From NCBI GenBank assembly GCA_963969395.1, contig OZ017805.1, forward strand, positions 10,974,001 through 11,038,000: a stretch of 64,000 nucleotides of DNA. Reading direction: 5' to 3'. The notes beneath the pieces are model-generated. The model searched no databases. It saw only the letters and a program-made list of their open reading frames with translations, and was not told where the DNA came from. This DNA comes from Pseudoscleropodium purum. Taxonomy: Eukaryota; Streptophyta; Bryopsida; Hypnales; Brachytheciaceae. The translations under genes and the position numbers were made by a program. Positions 34,600 to 46,929 of the stretch are shown in pieces (position 1 is the stretch's first letter; each line of letters opens with the position of its first letter).

Positions 34600-36120
34600 A
34601 TATGTGTGAATTACTCCAACCTACTCTTTACGTCTTTCAAAATGGGTCTTTGGAGTTGAGATCCCTAGTCCATTGTATATGAGCCAAGAACATATTCTTT
34701 TGAAGTCTTCTCCAAACTCTTCTCCTTTTCTTTCTCCACAACTTTGGTAGTCTTTTTGAGAATTCTTTAATCAACATGCCTTCTCTACAACTTCTAAATT
34801 TCTCATGGCAATCTTTTTATTTGCATCCTCTTTTTTTACAACCTTTGTCTTAGTGTCCTCATCCAAACCATTGAATTGCTCATACTTAGGCAAAACTTCT
34901 TAGGATTTGATAGAGTGTCTCAAATGTTCTTAAGAAAGTAGTGTCCACTCCAATGGACAATTGAGGTACTATGCTTTGGACTTCAAATGAACACTTGTCT
35001 ACAACTTCAACTAAAAAGTTGAAAACATGTAGTACTCAGCAAAGACATCCAATGAAGTACCAAAAAAAAGAGGCACGTTGTGCTTTGCAATTGTTGCCTT
35101 TAAAAGTAGCTCACACTTGAAGTTCTTAGAGAAGTATTAATGGATGTCAAAGCTATGCAAGCATTGTAAAAGAAAATAAGATGTCTCTTGATTTGACTAT
35201 CATTACATCAAATGAAAGAGTTCATGAATGGAACTTGCTTGACTATGAGGTTTGAGTCCTTGTACTTTACAAAAGTCAGATTTTATCCCCCAAAATCTAT
35301 AAAAATGCTTAATCTCAAAGTTGGACTCTCCAACTCTAACAAAACCTTTGGCTCTTAGAATGAATCCATGTTCAAAACTAGGTTATCTTTCTTGGTAATT
35401 GAATGAAACATTTCCGTCATTGCATCTTCTATTTATATATAAATTATAACATAGCAATTTTAGAAAACATTGACATGGAATTGGTGTTTAAAGATTTAAT
35501 CTAAATATTGTAGATAAATACTTGAATATAAAGAAAAATTTTGAAAATGTATTTGGCACTCAATTTTCACATAGCAATTTCAAGAATTAAAATGAATACA
35601 ATGTTGAGTAATACAACAAATAAAGAGTATGGTCAATGAAATTACTTACCTCATCAAGTCACTCATTCTCAAAAGCAAGATTAGCAACAGTAATAAGCTT
35701 CTTCAATTTCTTGGTTAATTGAGATGTCTTCCCATTCAAGTCAAATTTCATTACACTGAGAATTCCATCTTGTACTTGGTCCTCCAATGGCATGTCTTCT
35801 TATACACCCTCACTAAGTCATTTGCTGCAGAAGCAATCTTGTATTGAAATATTGAATTTGCACAATGAAATGAGATAAGACATTAGATCAAAATATAAAA
35901 ATGAAGAAAATAAAATGTTCAAGAAGGTGAATGTGAAGCTTACACAATAAATGAAGGCCGTAAAGACCTTGGTAGATATGCTATTCTACAATTTTCTCAT
36001 ATTTTGAATGCATTGTGACATCTCATAGGCACTTAGATGTTTGGAGAACTCATCCAAGGTCATCATTCCATACTTGCAAACCTTGAATAACGTGTGTACA
36101 AGGCTAGTCTTGATGAAGGA
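34600..36120 (-). pseudogene. Multi-exon gene remnant, unrecognised
   Basis: Minus-strand coding-like blocks are linked by plausible splice sites. One near 36110-35950 contains VCKYGMMTLDEFSKHL. One near 35800-35655 contains MPLEDQVQDGILSVMKFDL and KLKKLITVANLAFENE, ending at a GATGAG-GTAAG donor. One near 35430-35220 starts after an AATAG acceptor with EDAMTEMFHSITKKDNLVLN. Several stops interrupt the third block (after MDSF, after DFGG). I do not recognise a family. It could be a repeat-encoded or a dead host gene. The 5' and 3' limits are uncertain. Confidence 0.35.
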
Positions 36121-36427
36121 ATTCTTGGTATGTCTATAATGAAGGAAAAATGATCTAGTCAAATAATATAAATTTGAATGGAAAAATAAATAATCACAAT
36201 GAAACTTGAAGTCTTGATATGTACTTCTGAATGTCATGTATGATGATTCCAATGTGCCTTTTTGTCTCTAAAATAATGGAATTTACAAAAATGTGTCAAT
36301 CTTGGTCATGAAGATGGTAGTATGAAATGTAGGATGACCATACTAGAAGACAATAGTTTCTATTATACACAAACTTTTTGACAATTGAAGATGCTACAAT
36401 TCAAAAATGATATTCAAAATGGCATTA

Positions 36428-36447
36428 ATATATATATATATATATAT
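36428..36447. repeat. (AT)10 microsatellite
   Basis: Uninterrupted AT dinucleotide run of 20 bases. Confidence 0.95.
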
Positions 36448-36639
36448 GCTTAATCTAATTTAACTTCATTAGCAAAAATTCCAATATAATCACAAATAAG
36501 GATCCTCTTGGTGCCAAAAAAGGATGGTAAAGTCATTATAAGTGATCATATCTAAAGTAAAATTTAGAATAAATATTGAAATACCATATCAAGCTCCATG
36601 AATTCCTAACAAAATCTTTGAACGCACAACAAGCTAAGC

Positions 36640-39250
36640 CACCTCTTAGTGCCAAGACATCCAACAATGCACTATCTAAGTAAACTTGGGATTGTGAATG
36701 GTACCTCATGATTAATGAAACTATAGAAAATTTTTATGGTGCAAAGTGAACAATTTGAGAAAACATATGTTGTCTTTAAAAACTATTACTTTTCTGATCG
36801 AAGGTCCGATTTAAAAGCACCAACGCCAATAAATTATGAAGACTACAGTCTAACTCTTTGAGTTAGACTTTGAAATGGCAAGGGTCAAGTTTGCCTTCGA
36901 CACTAAGAGGTGAGGAGAATGCCCCTCTAATTGATCCTAAATCATTCATCCAACTAATCTCAAGTTAACTAAAGCATAAATTGAGCATCAACAAGATTAA
37001 ATTCTTCAAAATTTTATGTGAATGTATGACTCAAGCATTCTAAAGTGTTTGAAAAAACAAATAATTTTTTTTGGAAATTATAATCCAATTCTTTGAATTA
37101 GCAATGATCAAACTTGCTCTAAACATCAAGAGGTTAAGAGAGCGGCACCAAAATCCCAAAACTATAAATCTCAGAGAAACTAGAGCATTAACATAGCATT
37201 TATAAAGCCAAATCCACTTGAATTTATTCCTAAAACATGCATCTCGACAAACCAAACATAACTGCAGTGTAGTGATTACGATCCAACTCAAAGAATTGGG
37301 TAAGGAAATCTCTAGGGCCAAAATTGACCTAGGCTCCAAAAAAAATTGAGAGTGGTCTCCAAATTCAATTTGCAAACAAAACAAAACAAATTAAGAATAA
37401 TAGTTCTAATTGAAGCATCAATAAATGATTAGATAATCCAAAATTAGATAGAATACTATTCAGTTCACGACTATAAATTTAAAATGCAAGAAGAGAGCAA
37501 GCATGCCCTCAGTGTCAAGAGGAAGGGTGAGTAGACCACATCAATATGATAACTCTTGCAATTGAACCAAATGCAGTCTAAATAGACTCATATTGATTCA
37601 TCTATGCTTGTTCAAGAATAAAGATAGATTTCATTGCATTTTGAATACATAATAGGTATAAAAGTTCTAAATGTGACATTGAAAAAAGACAAGAAAATCA
37701 GACGATATGATTTAGCTACATATTCAAGTGAACATTGGATCAAATAAAAAACACTGAAACAATGTTAGTTGTCCATCTAATGACACGTAGAGCTTGGTTT
37801 AGGGTCTATTGCAATGCAAAATTGTACTAGTATATGGACTTCATTGAATTTGCAAATTGAAATTCCAAAGCAAATATGACCATAAAGAAAATGGAAATTT
37901 TACGAAGTCAAGCTAGATCCAAAAATGAGAAGACATGATTAGCCTTGGTGCTGAGAGGTCAAGACACTAGAAGAAGCTCATATTTTTTTTTACAATCTCA
38001 GATTTCTTGGAACGGATTTCTTTTTACAACTAAATTGACATCTAGTTGTTGACATCTAGGTGTTGGATATGACAGATGGCGTTGCCTAAACTTCATGGAA
38101 TTCCATGAACTAGCCCACATTATTCGCATAACAAATGATGGGGCTGGAAACAACCGGGAGGATGGAGGATTGTTTTCGTAATCAAATTACAAAATAGATA
38201 TACAAATTGTACAGAATCATCATTTACTGGAATGGGATAAGTTATTAATTTTTGTAATACATCCAATGAACATTATGAAAAACATAAAAACAGCTAGATG
38301 TCAACATAGATGTCAAAAAAAAATTGTTCCAAAAAATCCAAGCTTGTTACCTAAAACAAGGGTTTCATATAGTGAGAGGCAGGCCCAAGAACATAAAACC
38401 TACAATTGAAATTGTTAATTGAAATTATTAATTGAAGTATCAATCTATATTTCACTAAAGGAAGCATCGAATTGTATCTTCGTAACTTAATCATCAATCT
38501 ATATTTAAACCATTGAAATGGCAAGGTCTAAGGTCGACTCGACACCAAGATTGAAGGAGAGTGATAATTGCTTGGAATTGATCATGATATTTATGAAACA
38601 ACAAATTTGACTAAAACATTGATTGAGTATTCAAAAATTCTCAAAATTCTAGTTATACTACATTAAACTTGGTATAACTAAAGTAGTAGACTCCTGCAAA
38701 ACCATTTTGGCATACTATCCAGCTCATGGAGATGGACATCAATATGGCTACACCCAAATCTAAGATCAGCGCAAAAAGGAGTGATGAGTAAAATCCAACT
38801 CAAGACAAACATTATTAAACTTTGAATCTAAGATTGGATTTTAGCATTGGCTAAGCATCAGCTAAACCTTGATTTATCAAAATGTCTCGTGGACTACAAC
38901 GAGGTTGATATATTTGTTGAATCAAATTTTTTTTTTAAACTAATGCTTATGGTACAACTAGAGAAGTGAAGGAACTGGACATGGAAATGGAAGCTCAAGA
39001 CTTTAGCTCAATGCCAAGAGGAGTAGAGATTGGACCCCAATTCACTAGAATTGTGAGCAAAATCTAAATCTACACACTTACTAAAGTATTGACATTGCCA
39101 AACTTATCAATATTTTGGGGTTACAATCTTCCTCTTCAATTCATGTTTTCTACCTAGATACCAAAAGTTTGAAGCTTGTCCACTAGAGTTGAGGTCAACC
39201 TCAAGACTGAGAGGTACATTAGAAATTGTTAAATGAAATCAAGCTATTGA
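36640..39250. repeat. Decayed tandem-like repeat region, period roughly 200 bp
   Basis: A phrase like GACACCAAGAGGT...GAGGAGA recurs at about 36900, 37122, 37507, 37950, 38548, 39013 and 39200, with weaker versions near 37310 and 38760. It is followed by variants of CAATTGATC...CAAATTTGACTAAAGCATTGA...ATCAACAAG. Neighbouring copies lie about 190-250 bp apart. Copies are strongly diverged, so the region would be an old satellite or an array of one repeated module. No coding frame is conserved across units. A CACTA MITE (37965-38374) interrupts it. Confidence 0.45.
37965..38374. mobile_element. CACTA-type MITE (410 bp)
   Basis: Left end CACTAGAAGAAGCTCAT; right end read inward CACTATATGAAACCCTTG. 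Both are flanked by AGA (37962-37964 and 38375-38377). Further in, both arms share GGATTTTTTGGAAC-like sequence and paired TTGACATCTAG motifs. The terminal CACTA and the 3-bp duplication identify the superfamily. No coding capacity. Confidence 0.75.
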
Positions 39251-40563
39251 AGGGCAATTTAGCAATTTCTCACAATTTGGACAAATTCAACAATTAACAC
39301 AAATCCCTAAAACTACAAAAATCTAACAAACTGACACAAATCTTGTCAATCAAGACAAATCCAAGAACTGATGAAATGTAATTTTTATGTGCTCTTATAT
39401 AATTGTAGCTAGAACTAGCAGGGTTTAGAAATCCATCATCAATTTTGAAGTTTTTAATTTGTATTTTGAAAATGACCACATTCGAAATTCAAAGAAGCTT
39501 GCAATAGAAACTACAAAATTTACATCAACGAATACAAGAGAGTACTTATAGTCAATTCATAACTTTATTTTAAATGATGTCTAAAAAAACATTTGAATGT
39601 CTTAGTTGAGGTCTTCAATAATGTCTCAAAAAACATCTTGATGTTCCAACTAGTGTCTTAGTTAACATCTACTAAAACATCTTAACATCTTAGTTGATAT
39701 TTTAGATGATGTCAAAAAAAAATTTAATTCTCAGATGGTGTCAAAGTGTGATGACATCATCCTCTTTAGAGACCACATCAAATGCCATTTTTTATTTATT
39801 TTTAAAACTACCATATATAGTTGTCCTTACCTTGTTTTTTTCAACTTTGGTTAATGTTTTATTTCAACCCCATGTAACTTCTACAAACTTATCAATATTC
39901 AAACCATAAACCCTTGCTAATATGGCATTGTCATATTTTTTTAATGTCACAAAAAACATGTCAATGTTTTTTTGAATATACATGTTTTTCCTAACATAGC
40001 ATTGTTTCTCACTGACATGCATACATTCACTACGATATCCACTCCAATTCTACCACCCATTGCTTCTACATCTCTAATATCTTTTTGTTTACAAAAACAT
40101 GTTGCATTTACAATTTGGTGTAACAAAAAAAGTGGATATTTTACAATGTGAAGTTAATTAGATGTACAATTCAAGCATGAATATTGTTGGTAGATTTTAG
40201 AATGATAAGTTTTACTTCTAAAAAAAATTACATTGTTGGTTAATTGAAGAAAGGTAGATGTTACTACTACAATGTACAATGCTAGTTCATTCAAGAAAAA
40301 TAAATGTTATTGCTAAGATTCATTCTCGTACTTTAGGATAGAAATCTAGATAATACTCCAATATCATATTAAAAAATTTGGGAGTATTGGACTTTCCCAA
40401 AATAATATTGTCAATTTTGATCTCCATAAAAATGGATTTGCTCTAGATAATTTTGGTTGACAAATACTAAAATTATTAGTTTTTGAGTGCAATTTCCATT
40501 AAAATGAGAGTGTAGTGACATAAATAGTCCTTAAACAGCTTGAGTTGGAATATGAAGATCAAT

Positions 40564-40752
40564 CACTACAAGAAAACTGTGTTAGAAATGACAAAAATAA
40601 GTAGGCTGAATTTTGTTGAATTCTACATTACATTGAAACGCAAAAAAAATTGTGTTGGAATGCATTCCAATGTAGATTTTTGCATTAGAAATGTGGAACT
40701 CAATGAAATTCAACCCACTTTTTGTCATTTCTAACACAGTTTTTTTCTAGTG
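40564..40752. mobile_element. CACTA-type MITE (189 bp) with near-complete inverted repeats
   Basis: Left CACTACAAGAAAACTGTG, right (read inward) CACTAGAAAAAAACTGTG, then the shared run TTAGAAATGACAAAAA on both arms. The whole element can fold into a hairpin. The 3-bp duplication AAT is present at 40561-40563 and 40753-40755. Confidence 0.9.
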
Positions 40753-40794
40753 AATGTTTTCTTTAATATATATAGAGATCACACCATATTGAAC

Positions 40795-40960
40795 ACTAAG
40801 TCATGAGCTCTGTAATTGGTTGTAAGGGGTTGATTATCTCATGTAGGGAGTCCAAGTTTGATTCCCATTGAATTTATATGAGTAACTAAGAGACATGCAT
40901 AACTTGATGTTATCTAATAACCTATGCAAGCAGCTAGGAATGTTGTAACAACCAACTGCC
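40795..40960 (+). mobile_element. Possible tRNA-derived SINE
   Basis: A box-A-like GAGCTCTGTAATTGG (40805-40819) is followed after about 37 bp by a box-B-like GTTTGATTCCC (40856-40866), the arrangement of a pol III promoter in tRNA-derived SINEs. No tail or target duplication was found, so the limits are guesses. Confidence 0.35.
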
Positions 40961-41689
40961 CCCTATTTGGAATGTGACAAGTGCTTAATATGATTATCTA
41001 AAACAAAGTAGTTATATTCACTATTCATTTTTTTCAATTGCATCACACTTTCAAATTAAATGTTTACAATATTATAACGTAAGTACTTGCAAAAAATCAA
41101 GTAAAGCAATGGGAAGAAAAACTAAACACAAAAGTATATAAACAAATATTTTAATATTGAAAGTGAATGCTCTTATTTGGTAAAAACAAGACGTACATTC
41201 CAAAACATACAAGCATTACCAAACTATAAATCTAAGCCAACAAAATTCAAACTTATGCCATCTATTGCAATATATAAATTCCATCCATTACACACAATAT
41301 AAGGATATTAAATACAAAACAAAATATGCCACATATATACATATGTGGTTATGGCTTTTTAATTGTATGAAATTAAACTTTGATTGATGACTTCAATTTA
41401 TATAGGCAAGATCTTGATCATACACTCTACAATGTCTTTCTAACTATTAGAAAAATCAACATCCAAATTGACCAAAACATGTCGATTTTTTTGTTCAATT
41501 TTTTGTTGATTTGGACGTATTGACTTAGATACTGTATAGCAAAAAAGTATTGATTTGGACATAAAAATGAACACTTTTTTGTTGAGCATAGCAGAAAAGT
41601 GTTACTTTGGCAACAAAAAAGTATTCATTTTCACCAAAAAAATTTGCAAATTTTAATCTCATTAATCAAAACTAACCAATGAAAAAGTA

Positions 41690-41816
41690 ACATATGGCAT
41701 CTACCACGCAAGCAAACCACCAAGTCATCCCCGCCACATTGGCGGGTCACCTTCGGGGTTTGAACCTAGGACCTTGGAGATGGAACTCCAAGGTTTAGGA
41801 CCATTGAGCCACTCAT
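41690..41816 (-). mobile_element. tRNA-derived SINE head
   Basis: On the minus strand a box A, TGGCTCAATGGT (41811-41800), is followed by a stem-loop-like CCTTGGAGTTCCATCTCCAAGG and a box B, GGTTCAAACCC (about 41766-41756), the spacing of a tRNA-derived pol III promoter. The acceptor-stem halves do not pair and no CCA-compatible 3' end is seen, so this is a SINE or tRNA relic, not a working tRNA. The tail and target duplication are not evident. Confidence 0.6.
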
Positions 41817-41887
41817 TTGTTCATGTGTTAATGGAAGGAGTAGTTTTATATTTATGTAGTTCTTCATTTATTTTTTCATTTGCCTTG

Positions 41888-42250
41888 TAAAGTCAGCAGA
41901 CTTCAAGGGCTATTTTCACATAATAGACTAACTTTTTTCTTAAACTTTCAACTAAAAAAATTTGGTAAATGAAGTTAAATTTCAAATACAATAATCGGTT
42001 TATAATTTGAAGTTTTCAATTAAAAGTTATGGACGAAATTTAGAGAGGATGTTTAAAAGTATCAAAGAAAAATAGCCATTCCAACCCTTTTTTGAATTTT
42101 ATCCATAACTATTTAATGGAGACTCCAAATTCTAAATGGATTTTTGGAGTTGGAATTTAACTTCATTTATCAATTTTTTTTTGGTTGAAAGTTTAAGAAA
42201 AAAATTTAGCCTACTACATCCAAGCATACACCAAAGTTTGTTGACTTTCA
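41888..42250. mobile_element. Foldback (long terminal inverted repeat) element 1
   Basis: The arm 41888-42042 (AAAGTCAGCAGACTTCAAGG ... CTTAAACTTTCAACTAAAAA ... AAGTTATGGACGAAATTT) is matched in reverse by 42090-42250 (AATTTTATCCATAAC ... TTTTGGTTGAAAGTTTAAG ... AAAGTTTGTTGACTTTC), leaving a spacer of only about 45 bp. Arms are diverged. It is like Mutator-type or foldback MITEs with long arms. Confidence 0.7.
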
Positions 42251-42469
42251 AAAGCACCAATTTGTGAATGATTAAGATGTTAAATTTTTTTTTTATCTAT
42301 ATATTATTTCTTTGAAGCCTGAATATAAATTTTTTTATTTTAAATTTTAGTATATATTTCAACATGTTTCTTTGACATATAAAAGAAAGTTGCAAGTTCT
42401 AGGATTAACATATGTATTTTGGATACATTGTTTGAAAGATAAAACCTAACCATAAACCATTTAGGACAA

Positions 42470-42960
42470 AATTTTAATCTTTTTGCTTTAAAGTTTTCAC
42501 AAGACATGTGTCCAAAAAGTAGCTTTAAGGCACAACAACTTTTATAACTTTTGATCAAGTGATTGGAAAGTTAGTGCATCATATATAATTTTCATTAATC
42601 TTTAAGTAACTTAAAAATCTCAAAATAATTCTTAAAATATCACTATTTATAAAAATAAATATTTCAATTTGATTTCCTAAATTTTCATTTTATATAAAAA
42701 ACTTTGAAGTATTCTATTTTGATTAATGAGATGGAAATTATAAAGATCTTTAATTTATTGGTAGTTGTGGAATTTGTACTCTAAAATAAATTTTGATATC
42801 TTTTTTATAACTCAATTTCAGATATTATTGAAGAAGAAATATTAACATCAAATCTACATTGTTTATTACAACATTACAAATTAATCATGATTGGGATTGA
42901 CATTTCTAAATTCTACAATTAAATTTTAAGAAACTTTGAACTTTAAATTATCACAATTTT
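42470..42960 (+). repeat. Dispersed repeat family R1, copy 1
   Basis: Shares with 59155-59950 and 63310-64000 the ordered blocks TTTTCACAAGACATGTGTCC, CATAACTTTTGA-like, TTCATTAATC, GATTAATGAGATGGAAATTA, TGTTTATTACAACATTAC and GGGATTGACATTTC. It is non-coding and diverged. It ends where foldback element 2 begins. Confidence 0.65.
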
Positions 42961-42964
42961 TTTA

Positions 42965-43465
42965 AGATGTTCATCCTCCAATCAAAAATTATGAACAAAA
43001 TGGAGATAGTTGTTGAAAATTAATTTTTTGTAAATTCAGTAAACTTTGGAGGTTGTTTTGACATAGTAGAAGAACTTTTTTGAAAACATTTTGAACTAAA
43101 AAATGTTGGTAATTCAAACAAAATTTTATCTCAAAAAAATTATATTTCAGGTTTGGAGATTTTACATCAAAGTTTTGGATAAATTTCACAAAGAGGTTGC
43201 AAAATCATTACTTTTGACATATTTGACATTTTTAAACATCCTCTTTGAATTTTGTCCAAAACTTTTGATTGAAGGATCAAAACTTCAAATGGATTATTGG
43301 AGATAAAAGATTTCTTGAATTTCCAACTTCTCTTAGTTCAAAGGTATTTTCAAGAAGCTTTTCTACTATGCTAAAAAGCCTCCAAAGTCTACTGAATTTT
43401 TTTCTTAATTTCTACACTTCTCTAAATTTTGTTCATAACTTTTGATTGAAGAATTAAAATCTCAA
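42965..43465. mobile_element. Foldback element 2, related to element 1
   Basis: Arms 42965-43207 and 43238-43465 are inverted repeats (left: CAATCAAAAATTATGAACAA ... TTCAGTAAACTTTGGAGG ... GATAAATTTCACAAAGAGG; right mirrored) around a 30-bp spacer. Words such as AACTTTTGATTGAAG are shared with element 1, so both belong to one family. A third, single arm follows at 43407-43600. Confidence 0.7.
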
Positions 43466-43639
43466 ACAGATTGTTGAAGATGAAAGTTGGTTTAGTTTCA
43501 CAACTTTTTTCAACCAAAAGTTTTTTGGAAAAAATTCATTTATTATGCACAAATGATCTCTAAATTCTGCTGACTTTAATTAACACCAAATTGTAAATAT
43601 TTAATTTCAAAGAAAACTACATTGTCCAATGAAGATTTC

Positions 43640-43832
43640 AAAAGATTCCAAAAGATTTCAAAAGGTTCTAGAAATGTTCAACAAAAATCTGTTGATTTTG
43701 TCACTACACTGTGCAAATCAACATAAAAAATGTCACCATGAATAAAAAAATGTGAAAACGGTCATTGCAATACCCAAATCAACAAAAATATGTTGATTTT
43801 CTGTTGATTTGGATGTCATTTTCTAGTAGTAC
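43640..43832. mobile_element. Possible CACTA-type terminus or damaged MITE
   Basis: The right end read inward is TACTACTAGAAAATGACATC followed by CCAAATCAACAG, close to the CACTA termini elsewhere in the window. Inside is a palindrome around AAATCAACAAAAATATGTTGATTT. A partner end could be near 43706 (CACTACACTGTGCAAATC) or at 41443 (ACTATTAGAAAAATC), but neither gives a matching target duplication. Confidence 0.35.
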
Positions 43833-43859
43833 AGATCCTCAACTTCCAGGCCATCATAA

Positions 43860-45560
43860 AAACATCCGTGTGTTGCCAAATTGGAGATTCATTTTTATCA
43901 ACTCTTCAATATAGACTTTTTTGCTATCCCATCCAATGTAAAAGTCTTGAACATCCTAATTCCTTGATGTCAAACAAAAGTATTGAATGAATACACAGTT
44001 TGAATTTTCTGGATTGGATTTTGGATCTAACAATGTCCTTATAATCCAAACTGGATGGAAGGCACCATGTGAAGGTCAAACTGCAATAAAATAGCCTTCA
44101 AAGAGATCTTGAGCCACTTTGATGGATGAATTCGGGAAACCACTCAATGGCCCAATGTATTCTCCCCAAACTCTTCATAGTCCTCACTATCATTGTCTAA
44201 TTGCTCTATTAGACTTGCTTGAAAACAAATAGTTGGCCAAAAATTGTCCCTCAAAACATAAAAGATAGGTAACAGTTCCATTAACCCTACCTTCATGCCA
44301 CACCAATACTTTACTAAATGCTTGTAATGTCTTCAATACTCTCCAATGACATGTGCTTTGCATAGATTGTCCTAGTACTTTACAAACCCCGATACACCTT
44401 TTACGATGTCTTCCAAGCCTTTTATAGGCTTCATCAGAACAAGCAACCATGCATTGTATAGCCACAAACTTCTTCCTTCATCCATCTTCTTTTCACAACT
44501 TAATGCTTCTTCTATCTTCCCCTAACCAGTCGACATTAGTTCACAAAAATTTGTACTTCATGACTAAATACCCCATTGAATCTAGATAGAACTTTATTTG
44601 TTTAGATTTCGTGTGCCCAACAAAGATGTCATTGCCACCTATAAATGCCCCTGCTATCAAACCCTCATAATCGGGCACTTCTTCAATCAACTGAGGGATA
44701 GTAGGGATGGAAATCACATCCATGAACGACTTTGTGAGCACAAGGAGTGTAGGGAAGTTTTCTTTTTTCAAAAGCATGCTCCATCTTCCAAATAGTGCAT
44801 CAATGTCATCATGCGTATAACCAGCAATTATGAAGTTTATATAGACTTCATGAAAGATCTAATTTGCAACAAATAGAGACCAACAATAGAAAACATATAT
44901 ATTTTTATTATCCCTAGTGGCATTGTTCATCTACACATTTAGAATGGGTGGTAGGGCATTGCCGAAGTTAAGGTATTTGGTAGCAGTGGTAGTGACGCTT
45001 TGTACATATCCCCACCCTCTAGCATTGCCCCATACAAATTTGTGGACTTTGAATTCTCAAACAAATCCTAGAAAAAAACCTTTGGTGTCAACTCTAGATC
45101 TTGCAACAACTTCGCCATTGGACCCATGGTATAGTTGGAGTCATAGGCAAAGAGATCCAAGCCATAATGCACGTAGTGCACATCAACGTAACCATGCGCA
45201 ATCATGTGCGTTACATAAACAAGTAACTTTACAAGGCCATCAAGTTCTTTACTTTTGTGAGAAAAGACAAAAGAAGCAATTTTGACATGATCCATCTTGT
45301 TGTATATGATTGTGACACATTTATGCAGAGAATTAAACAACAAACTTTGGTTTATATAATTCACATATCCATGTGAGCGTGAATAATGACCAAATGCTTA
45401 TTCAACCTCTTCCACCACTTCATAGAAATTTGGGATCCAACTATAGGACCTTTTATGAGCTCATTATATTTGTCACAAGTAGCACACTAAGCAAAATTAT
45501 CTCCTAGCTTCTTCACATCGTTCTTTGGAAACTTCATTGATTTTATCTTGCTCAAGTTTG
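43860..45560 (-). pseudogene. Degenerate plant transposon-borne ORF, DUF7869-like
   Basis: Minus-strand blocks in order are: CATCDKYNELIKGPIVGSQI near 45480-45420; an open 98-codon frame 45364-45068 with TIIYNKMDHVKIASFVFSHK, KELDGLVKLLVYVTHMIAHG and VHYGLDLFAYDSN; DNKNIYVFSIVGLYL near 44905; EVYINFIIAGYTHDDIDALF then GRWSM at about 44850-44775; and open frames 44777-44541 (FPTLLVLTKSFMDV, GHTKSKQIKFYLD) and 44465-44190. The GHTHDDIDALFGRWS-type motif and its surroundings resemble a large family of plant proteins spread by transposons, which I associate with DUF7869. This is from memory and unverified. Frame changes and stops show that it is dead. An RNase H-like catalytic role is sometimes suggested for such motifs but is not shown here. 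Confidence 0.5.
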
Positions 45561-46310
45561 AAGTTGAGATCTCCTTCAAACCAAAAGCCGCATTAGTTTC
45601 ATTAAATTTTTGTAATTGATCCTTCTATTGAAATAAGACCGAAAGAATCTTGGACACAATCTTGTCACCTACCTTCAAAGTCCAAATACAATGTAATATA
45701 TGATTGACCTCCTTGTCTAGATTTTAGAATGCACTTCAACAAAGCTATAGCTTGTTTGGTATGCTCTCTAGGCTTCAACAATCCCGTATTACCATGATCC
45801 CTTGCTTACCAATCATCCTTTATGTATTTTAAGCAATGATAGAATGTAGACTCTACAATCCCTACAATATGCATCTATGTGTTCAAAGACACATTTATAT
45901 CTTCAATCGTAACCATTCTCCTTCCGCGTACATCACAATGAATATGTCTATGCACATTAATCTTCATGATGGCTCTATGCTTGAACGTCAAATTTTGATA
46001 CATGCATTCTCAAAATGCTTAAATTTTTTCCCTAGAAAATGGCTCAATGCAATTCTAGTTGCAACACACTTTGTTGGATACTATGTTGATTGACTCTTAT
46101 GTGAGGAGGTCCTTTGTTTTGACAGTAGTCTCATGTGGCAGGTTTCTAATGGCACTTATATAGGGTCTTGCAAATTTTGAAGAAGGCGAGTTTAAGAGCG
46201 CTACTTACAAACGGTTGAAATTGTCCCTAGTTTCATGATCGTAGAGATTTGCCCTACGACAATGGACCAACTTAATAGGCCAAGCTACCAAAGAGTATAT
46301 GTGCTCCTAC
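45560..46310. other. Probable upstream part of the DUF7869-like remnant, no clear ORF
   Basis: Minus-strand protein-like words persist but every frame is broken. A plus-strand frame at 45836-46093 has no support from composition. No other feature is seen. Confidence 0.3.
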
Positions 46311-46329
46311 TAGAAGAAAATGAGGGATT

Positions 46330-46375
46330 TTGTGACTACAATGTGCAATTCATCTTGTAGTCACATAGCCTCTTT
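46330..46375. repeat. Small hairpin GTGACTACAA / TTGTAGTCAC
   Basis: The 10-bp arms are perfect inverted repeats separated by about 15 bp. A TACTAGAAGAAAATGAG sequence just left resembles a CACTA-type end, but no partner end was found. Confidence 0.5.
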
Positions 46376-46929
46376 ACAACTAGGTGACAATGTAGAGCCC
46401 TTAGTTGTAGTAGACAAGTTGCATTACTTGCAGTCTAGTTGAAGAATTTTTTGTCATCCGATAGCATACAAAGAATTTCATTAACATTTGCAACTTGTAG
46501 ATTTTAAAATATTAATCTTAATGATTTGTAGATTTCAAAATTTCATGTCTATCTTCTTTCTAAATTTTAGGATTTTAGATTTATCTTTTATTTAGATTTC
46601 ATAATTTCAAATCTACCTTTTTCTAGATTTCAAAATTCTAGATCTACCTTCTTCTTCGATTTGAAAAATTCAATTTCATAGATTTTAAAAAATTTTGAAT
46701 TTTAATTTTAATTTCTACAAATTGTAGAAATTTTTGAATTCCATCAAAAATATTCTTTGTATGAGATTGCAACAACTTACAAGTTTTATATGTTCAATCT
46801 AATGGTACTCTTTACAATTAATATGGGACAATGGATATAAGACAAATGGGAATGAACTTTCAAAGCAAGTAAAAAACAACTAGTGTACAACTAGAAAGCA
46901 ACTAGGAAACAACTATGATCATTTTATAA

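Noticed and set aside
41756..41816. Functional tRNA gene on the minus strand
   Set aside because: Box A and B are good but no acceptor stem pairs and the anticodon arm does not give a standard tRNA.
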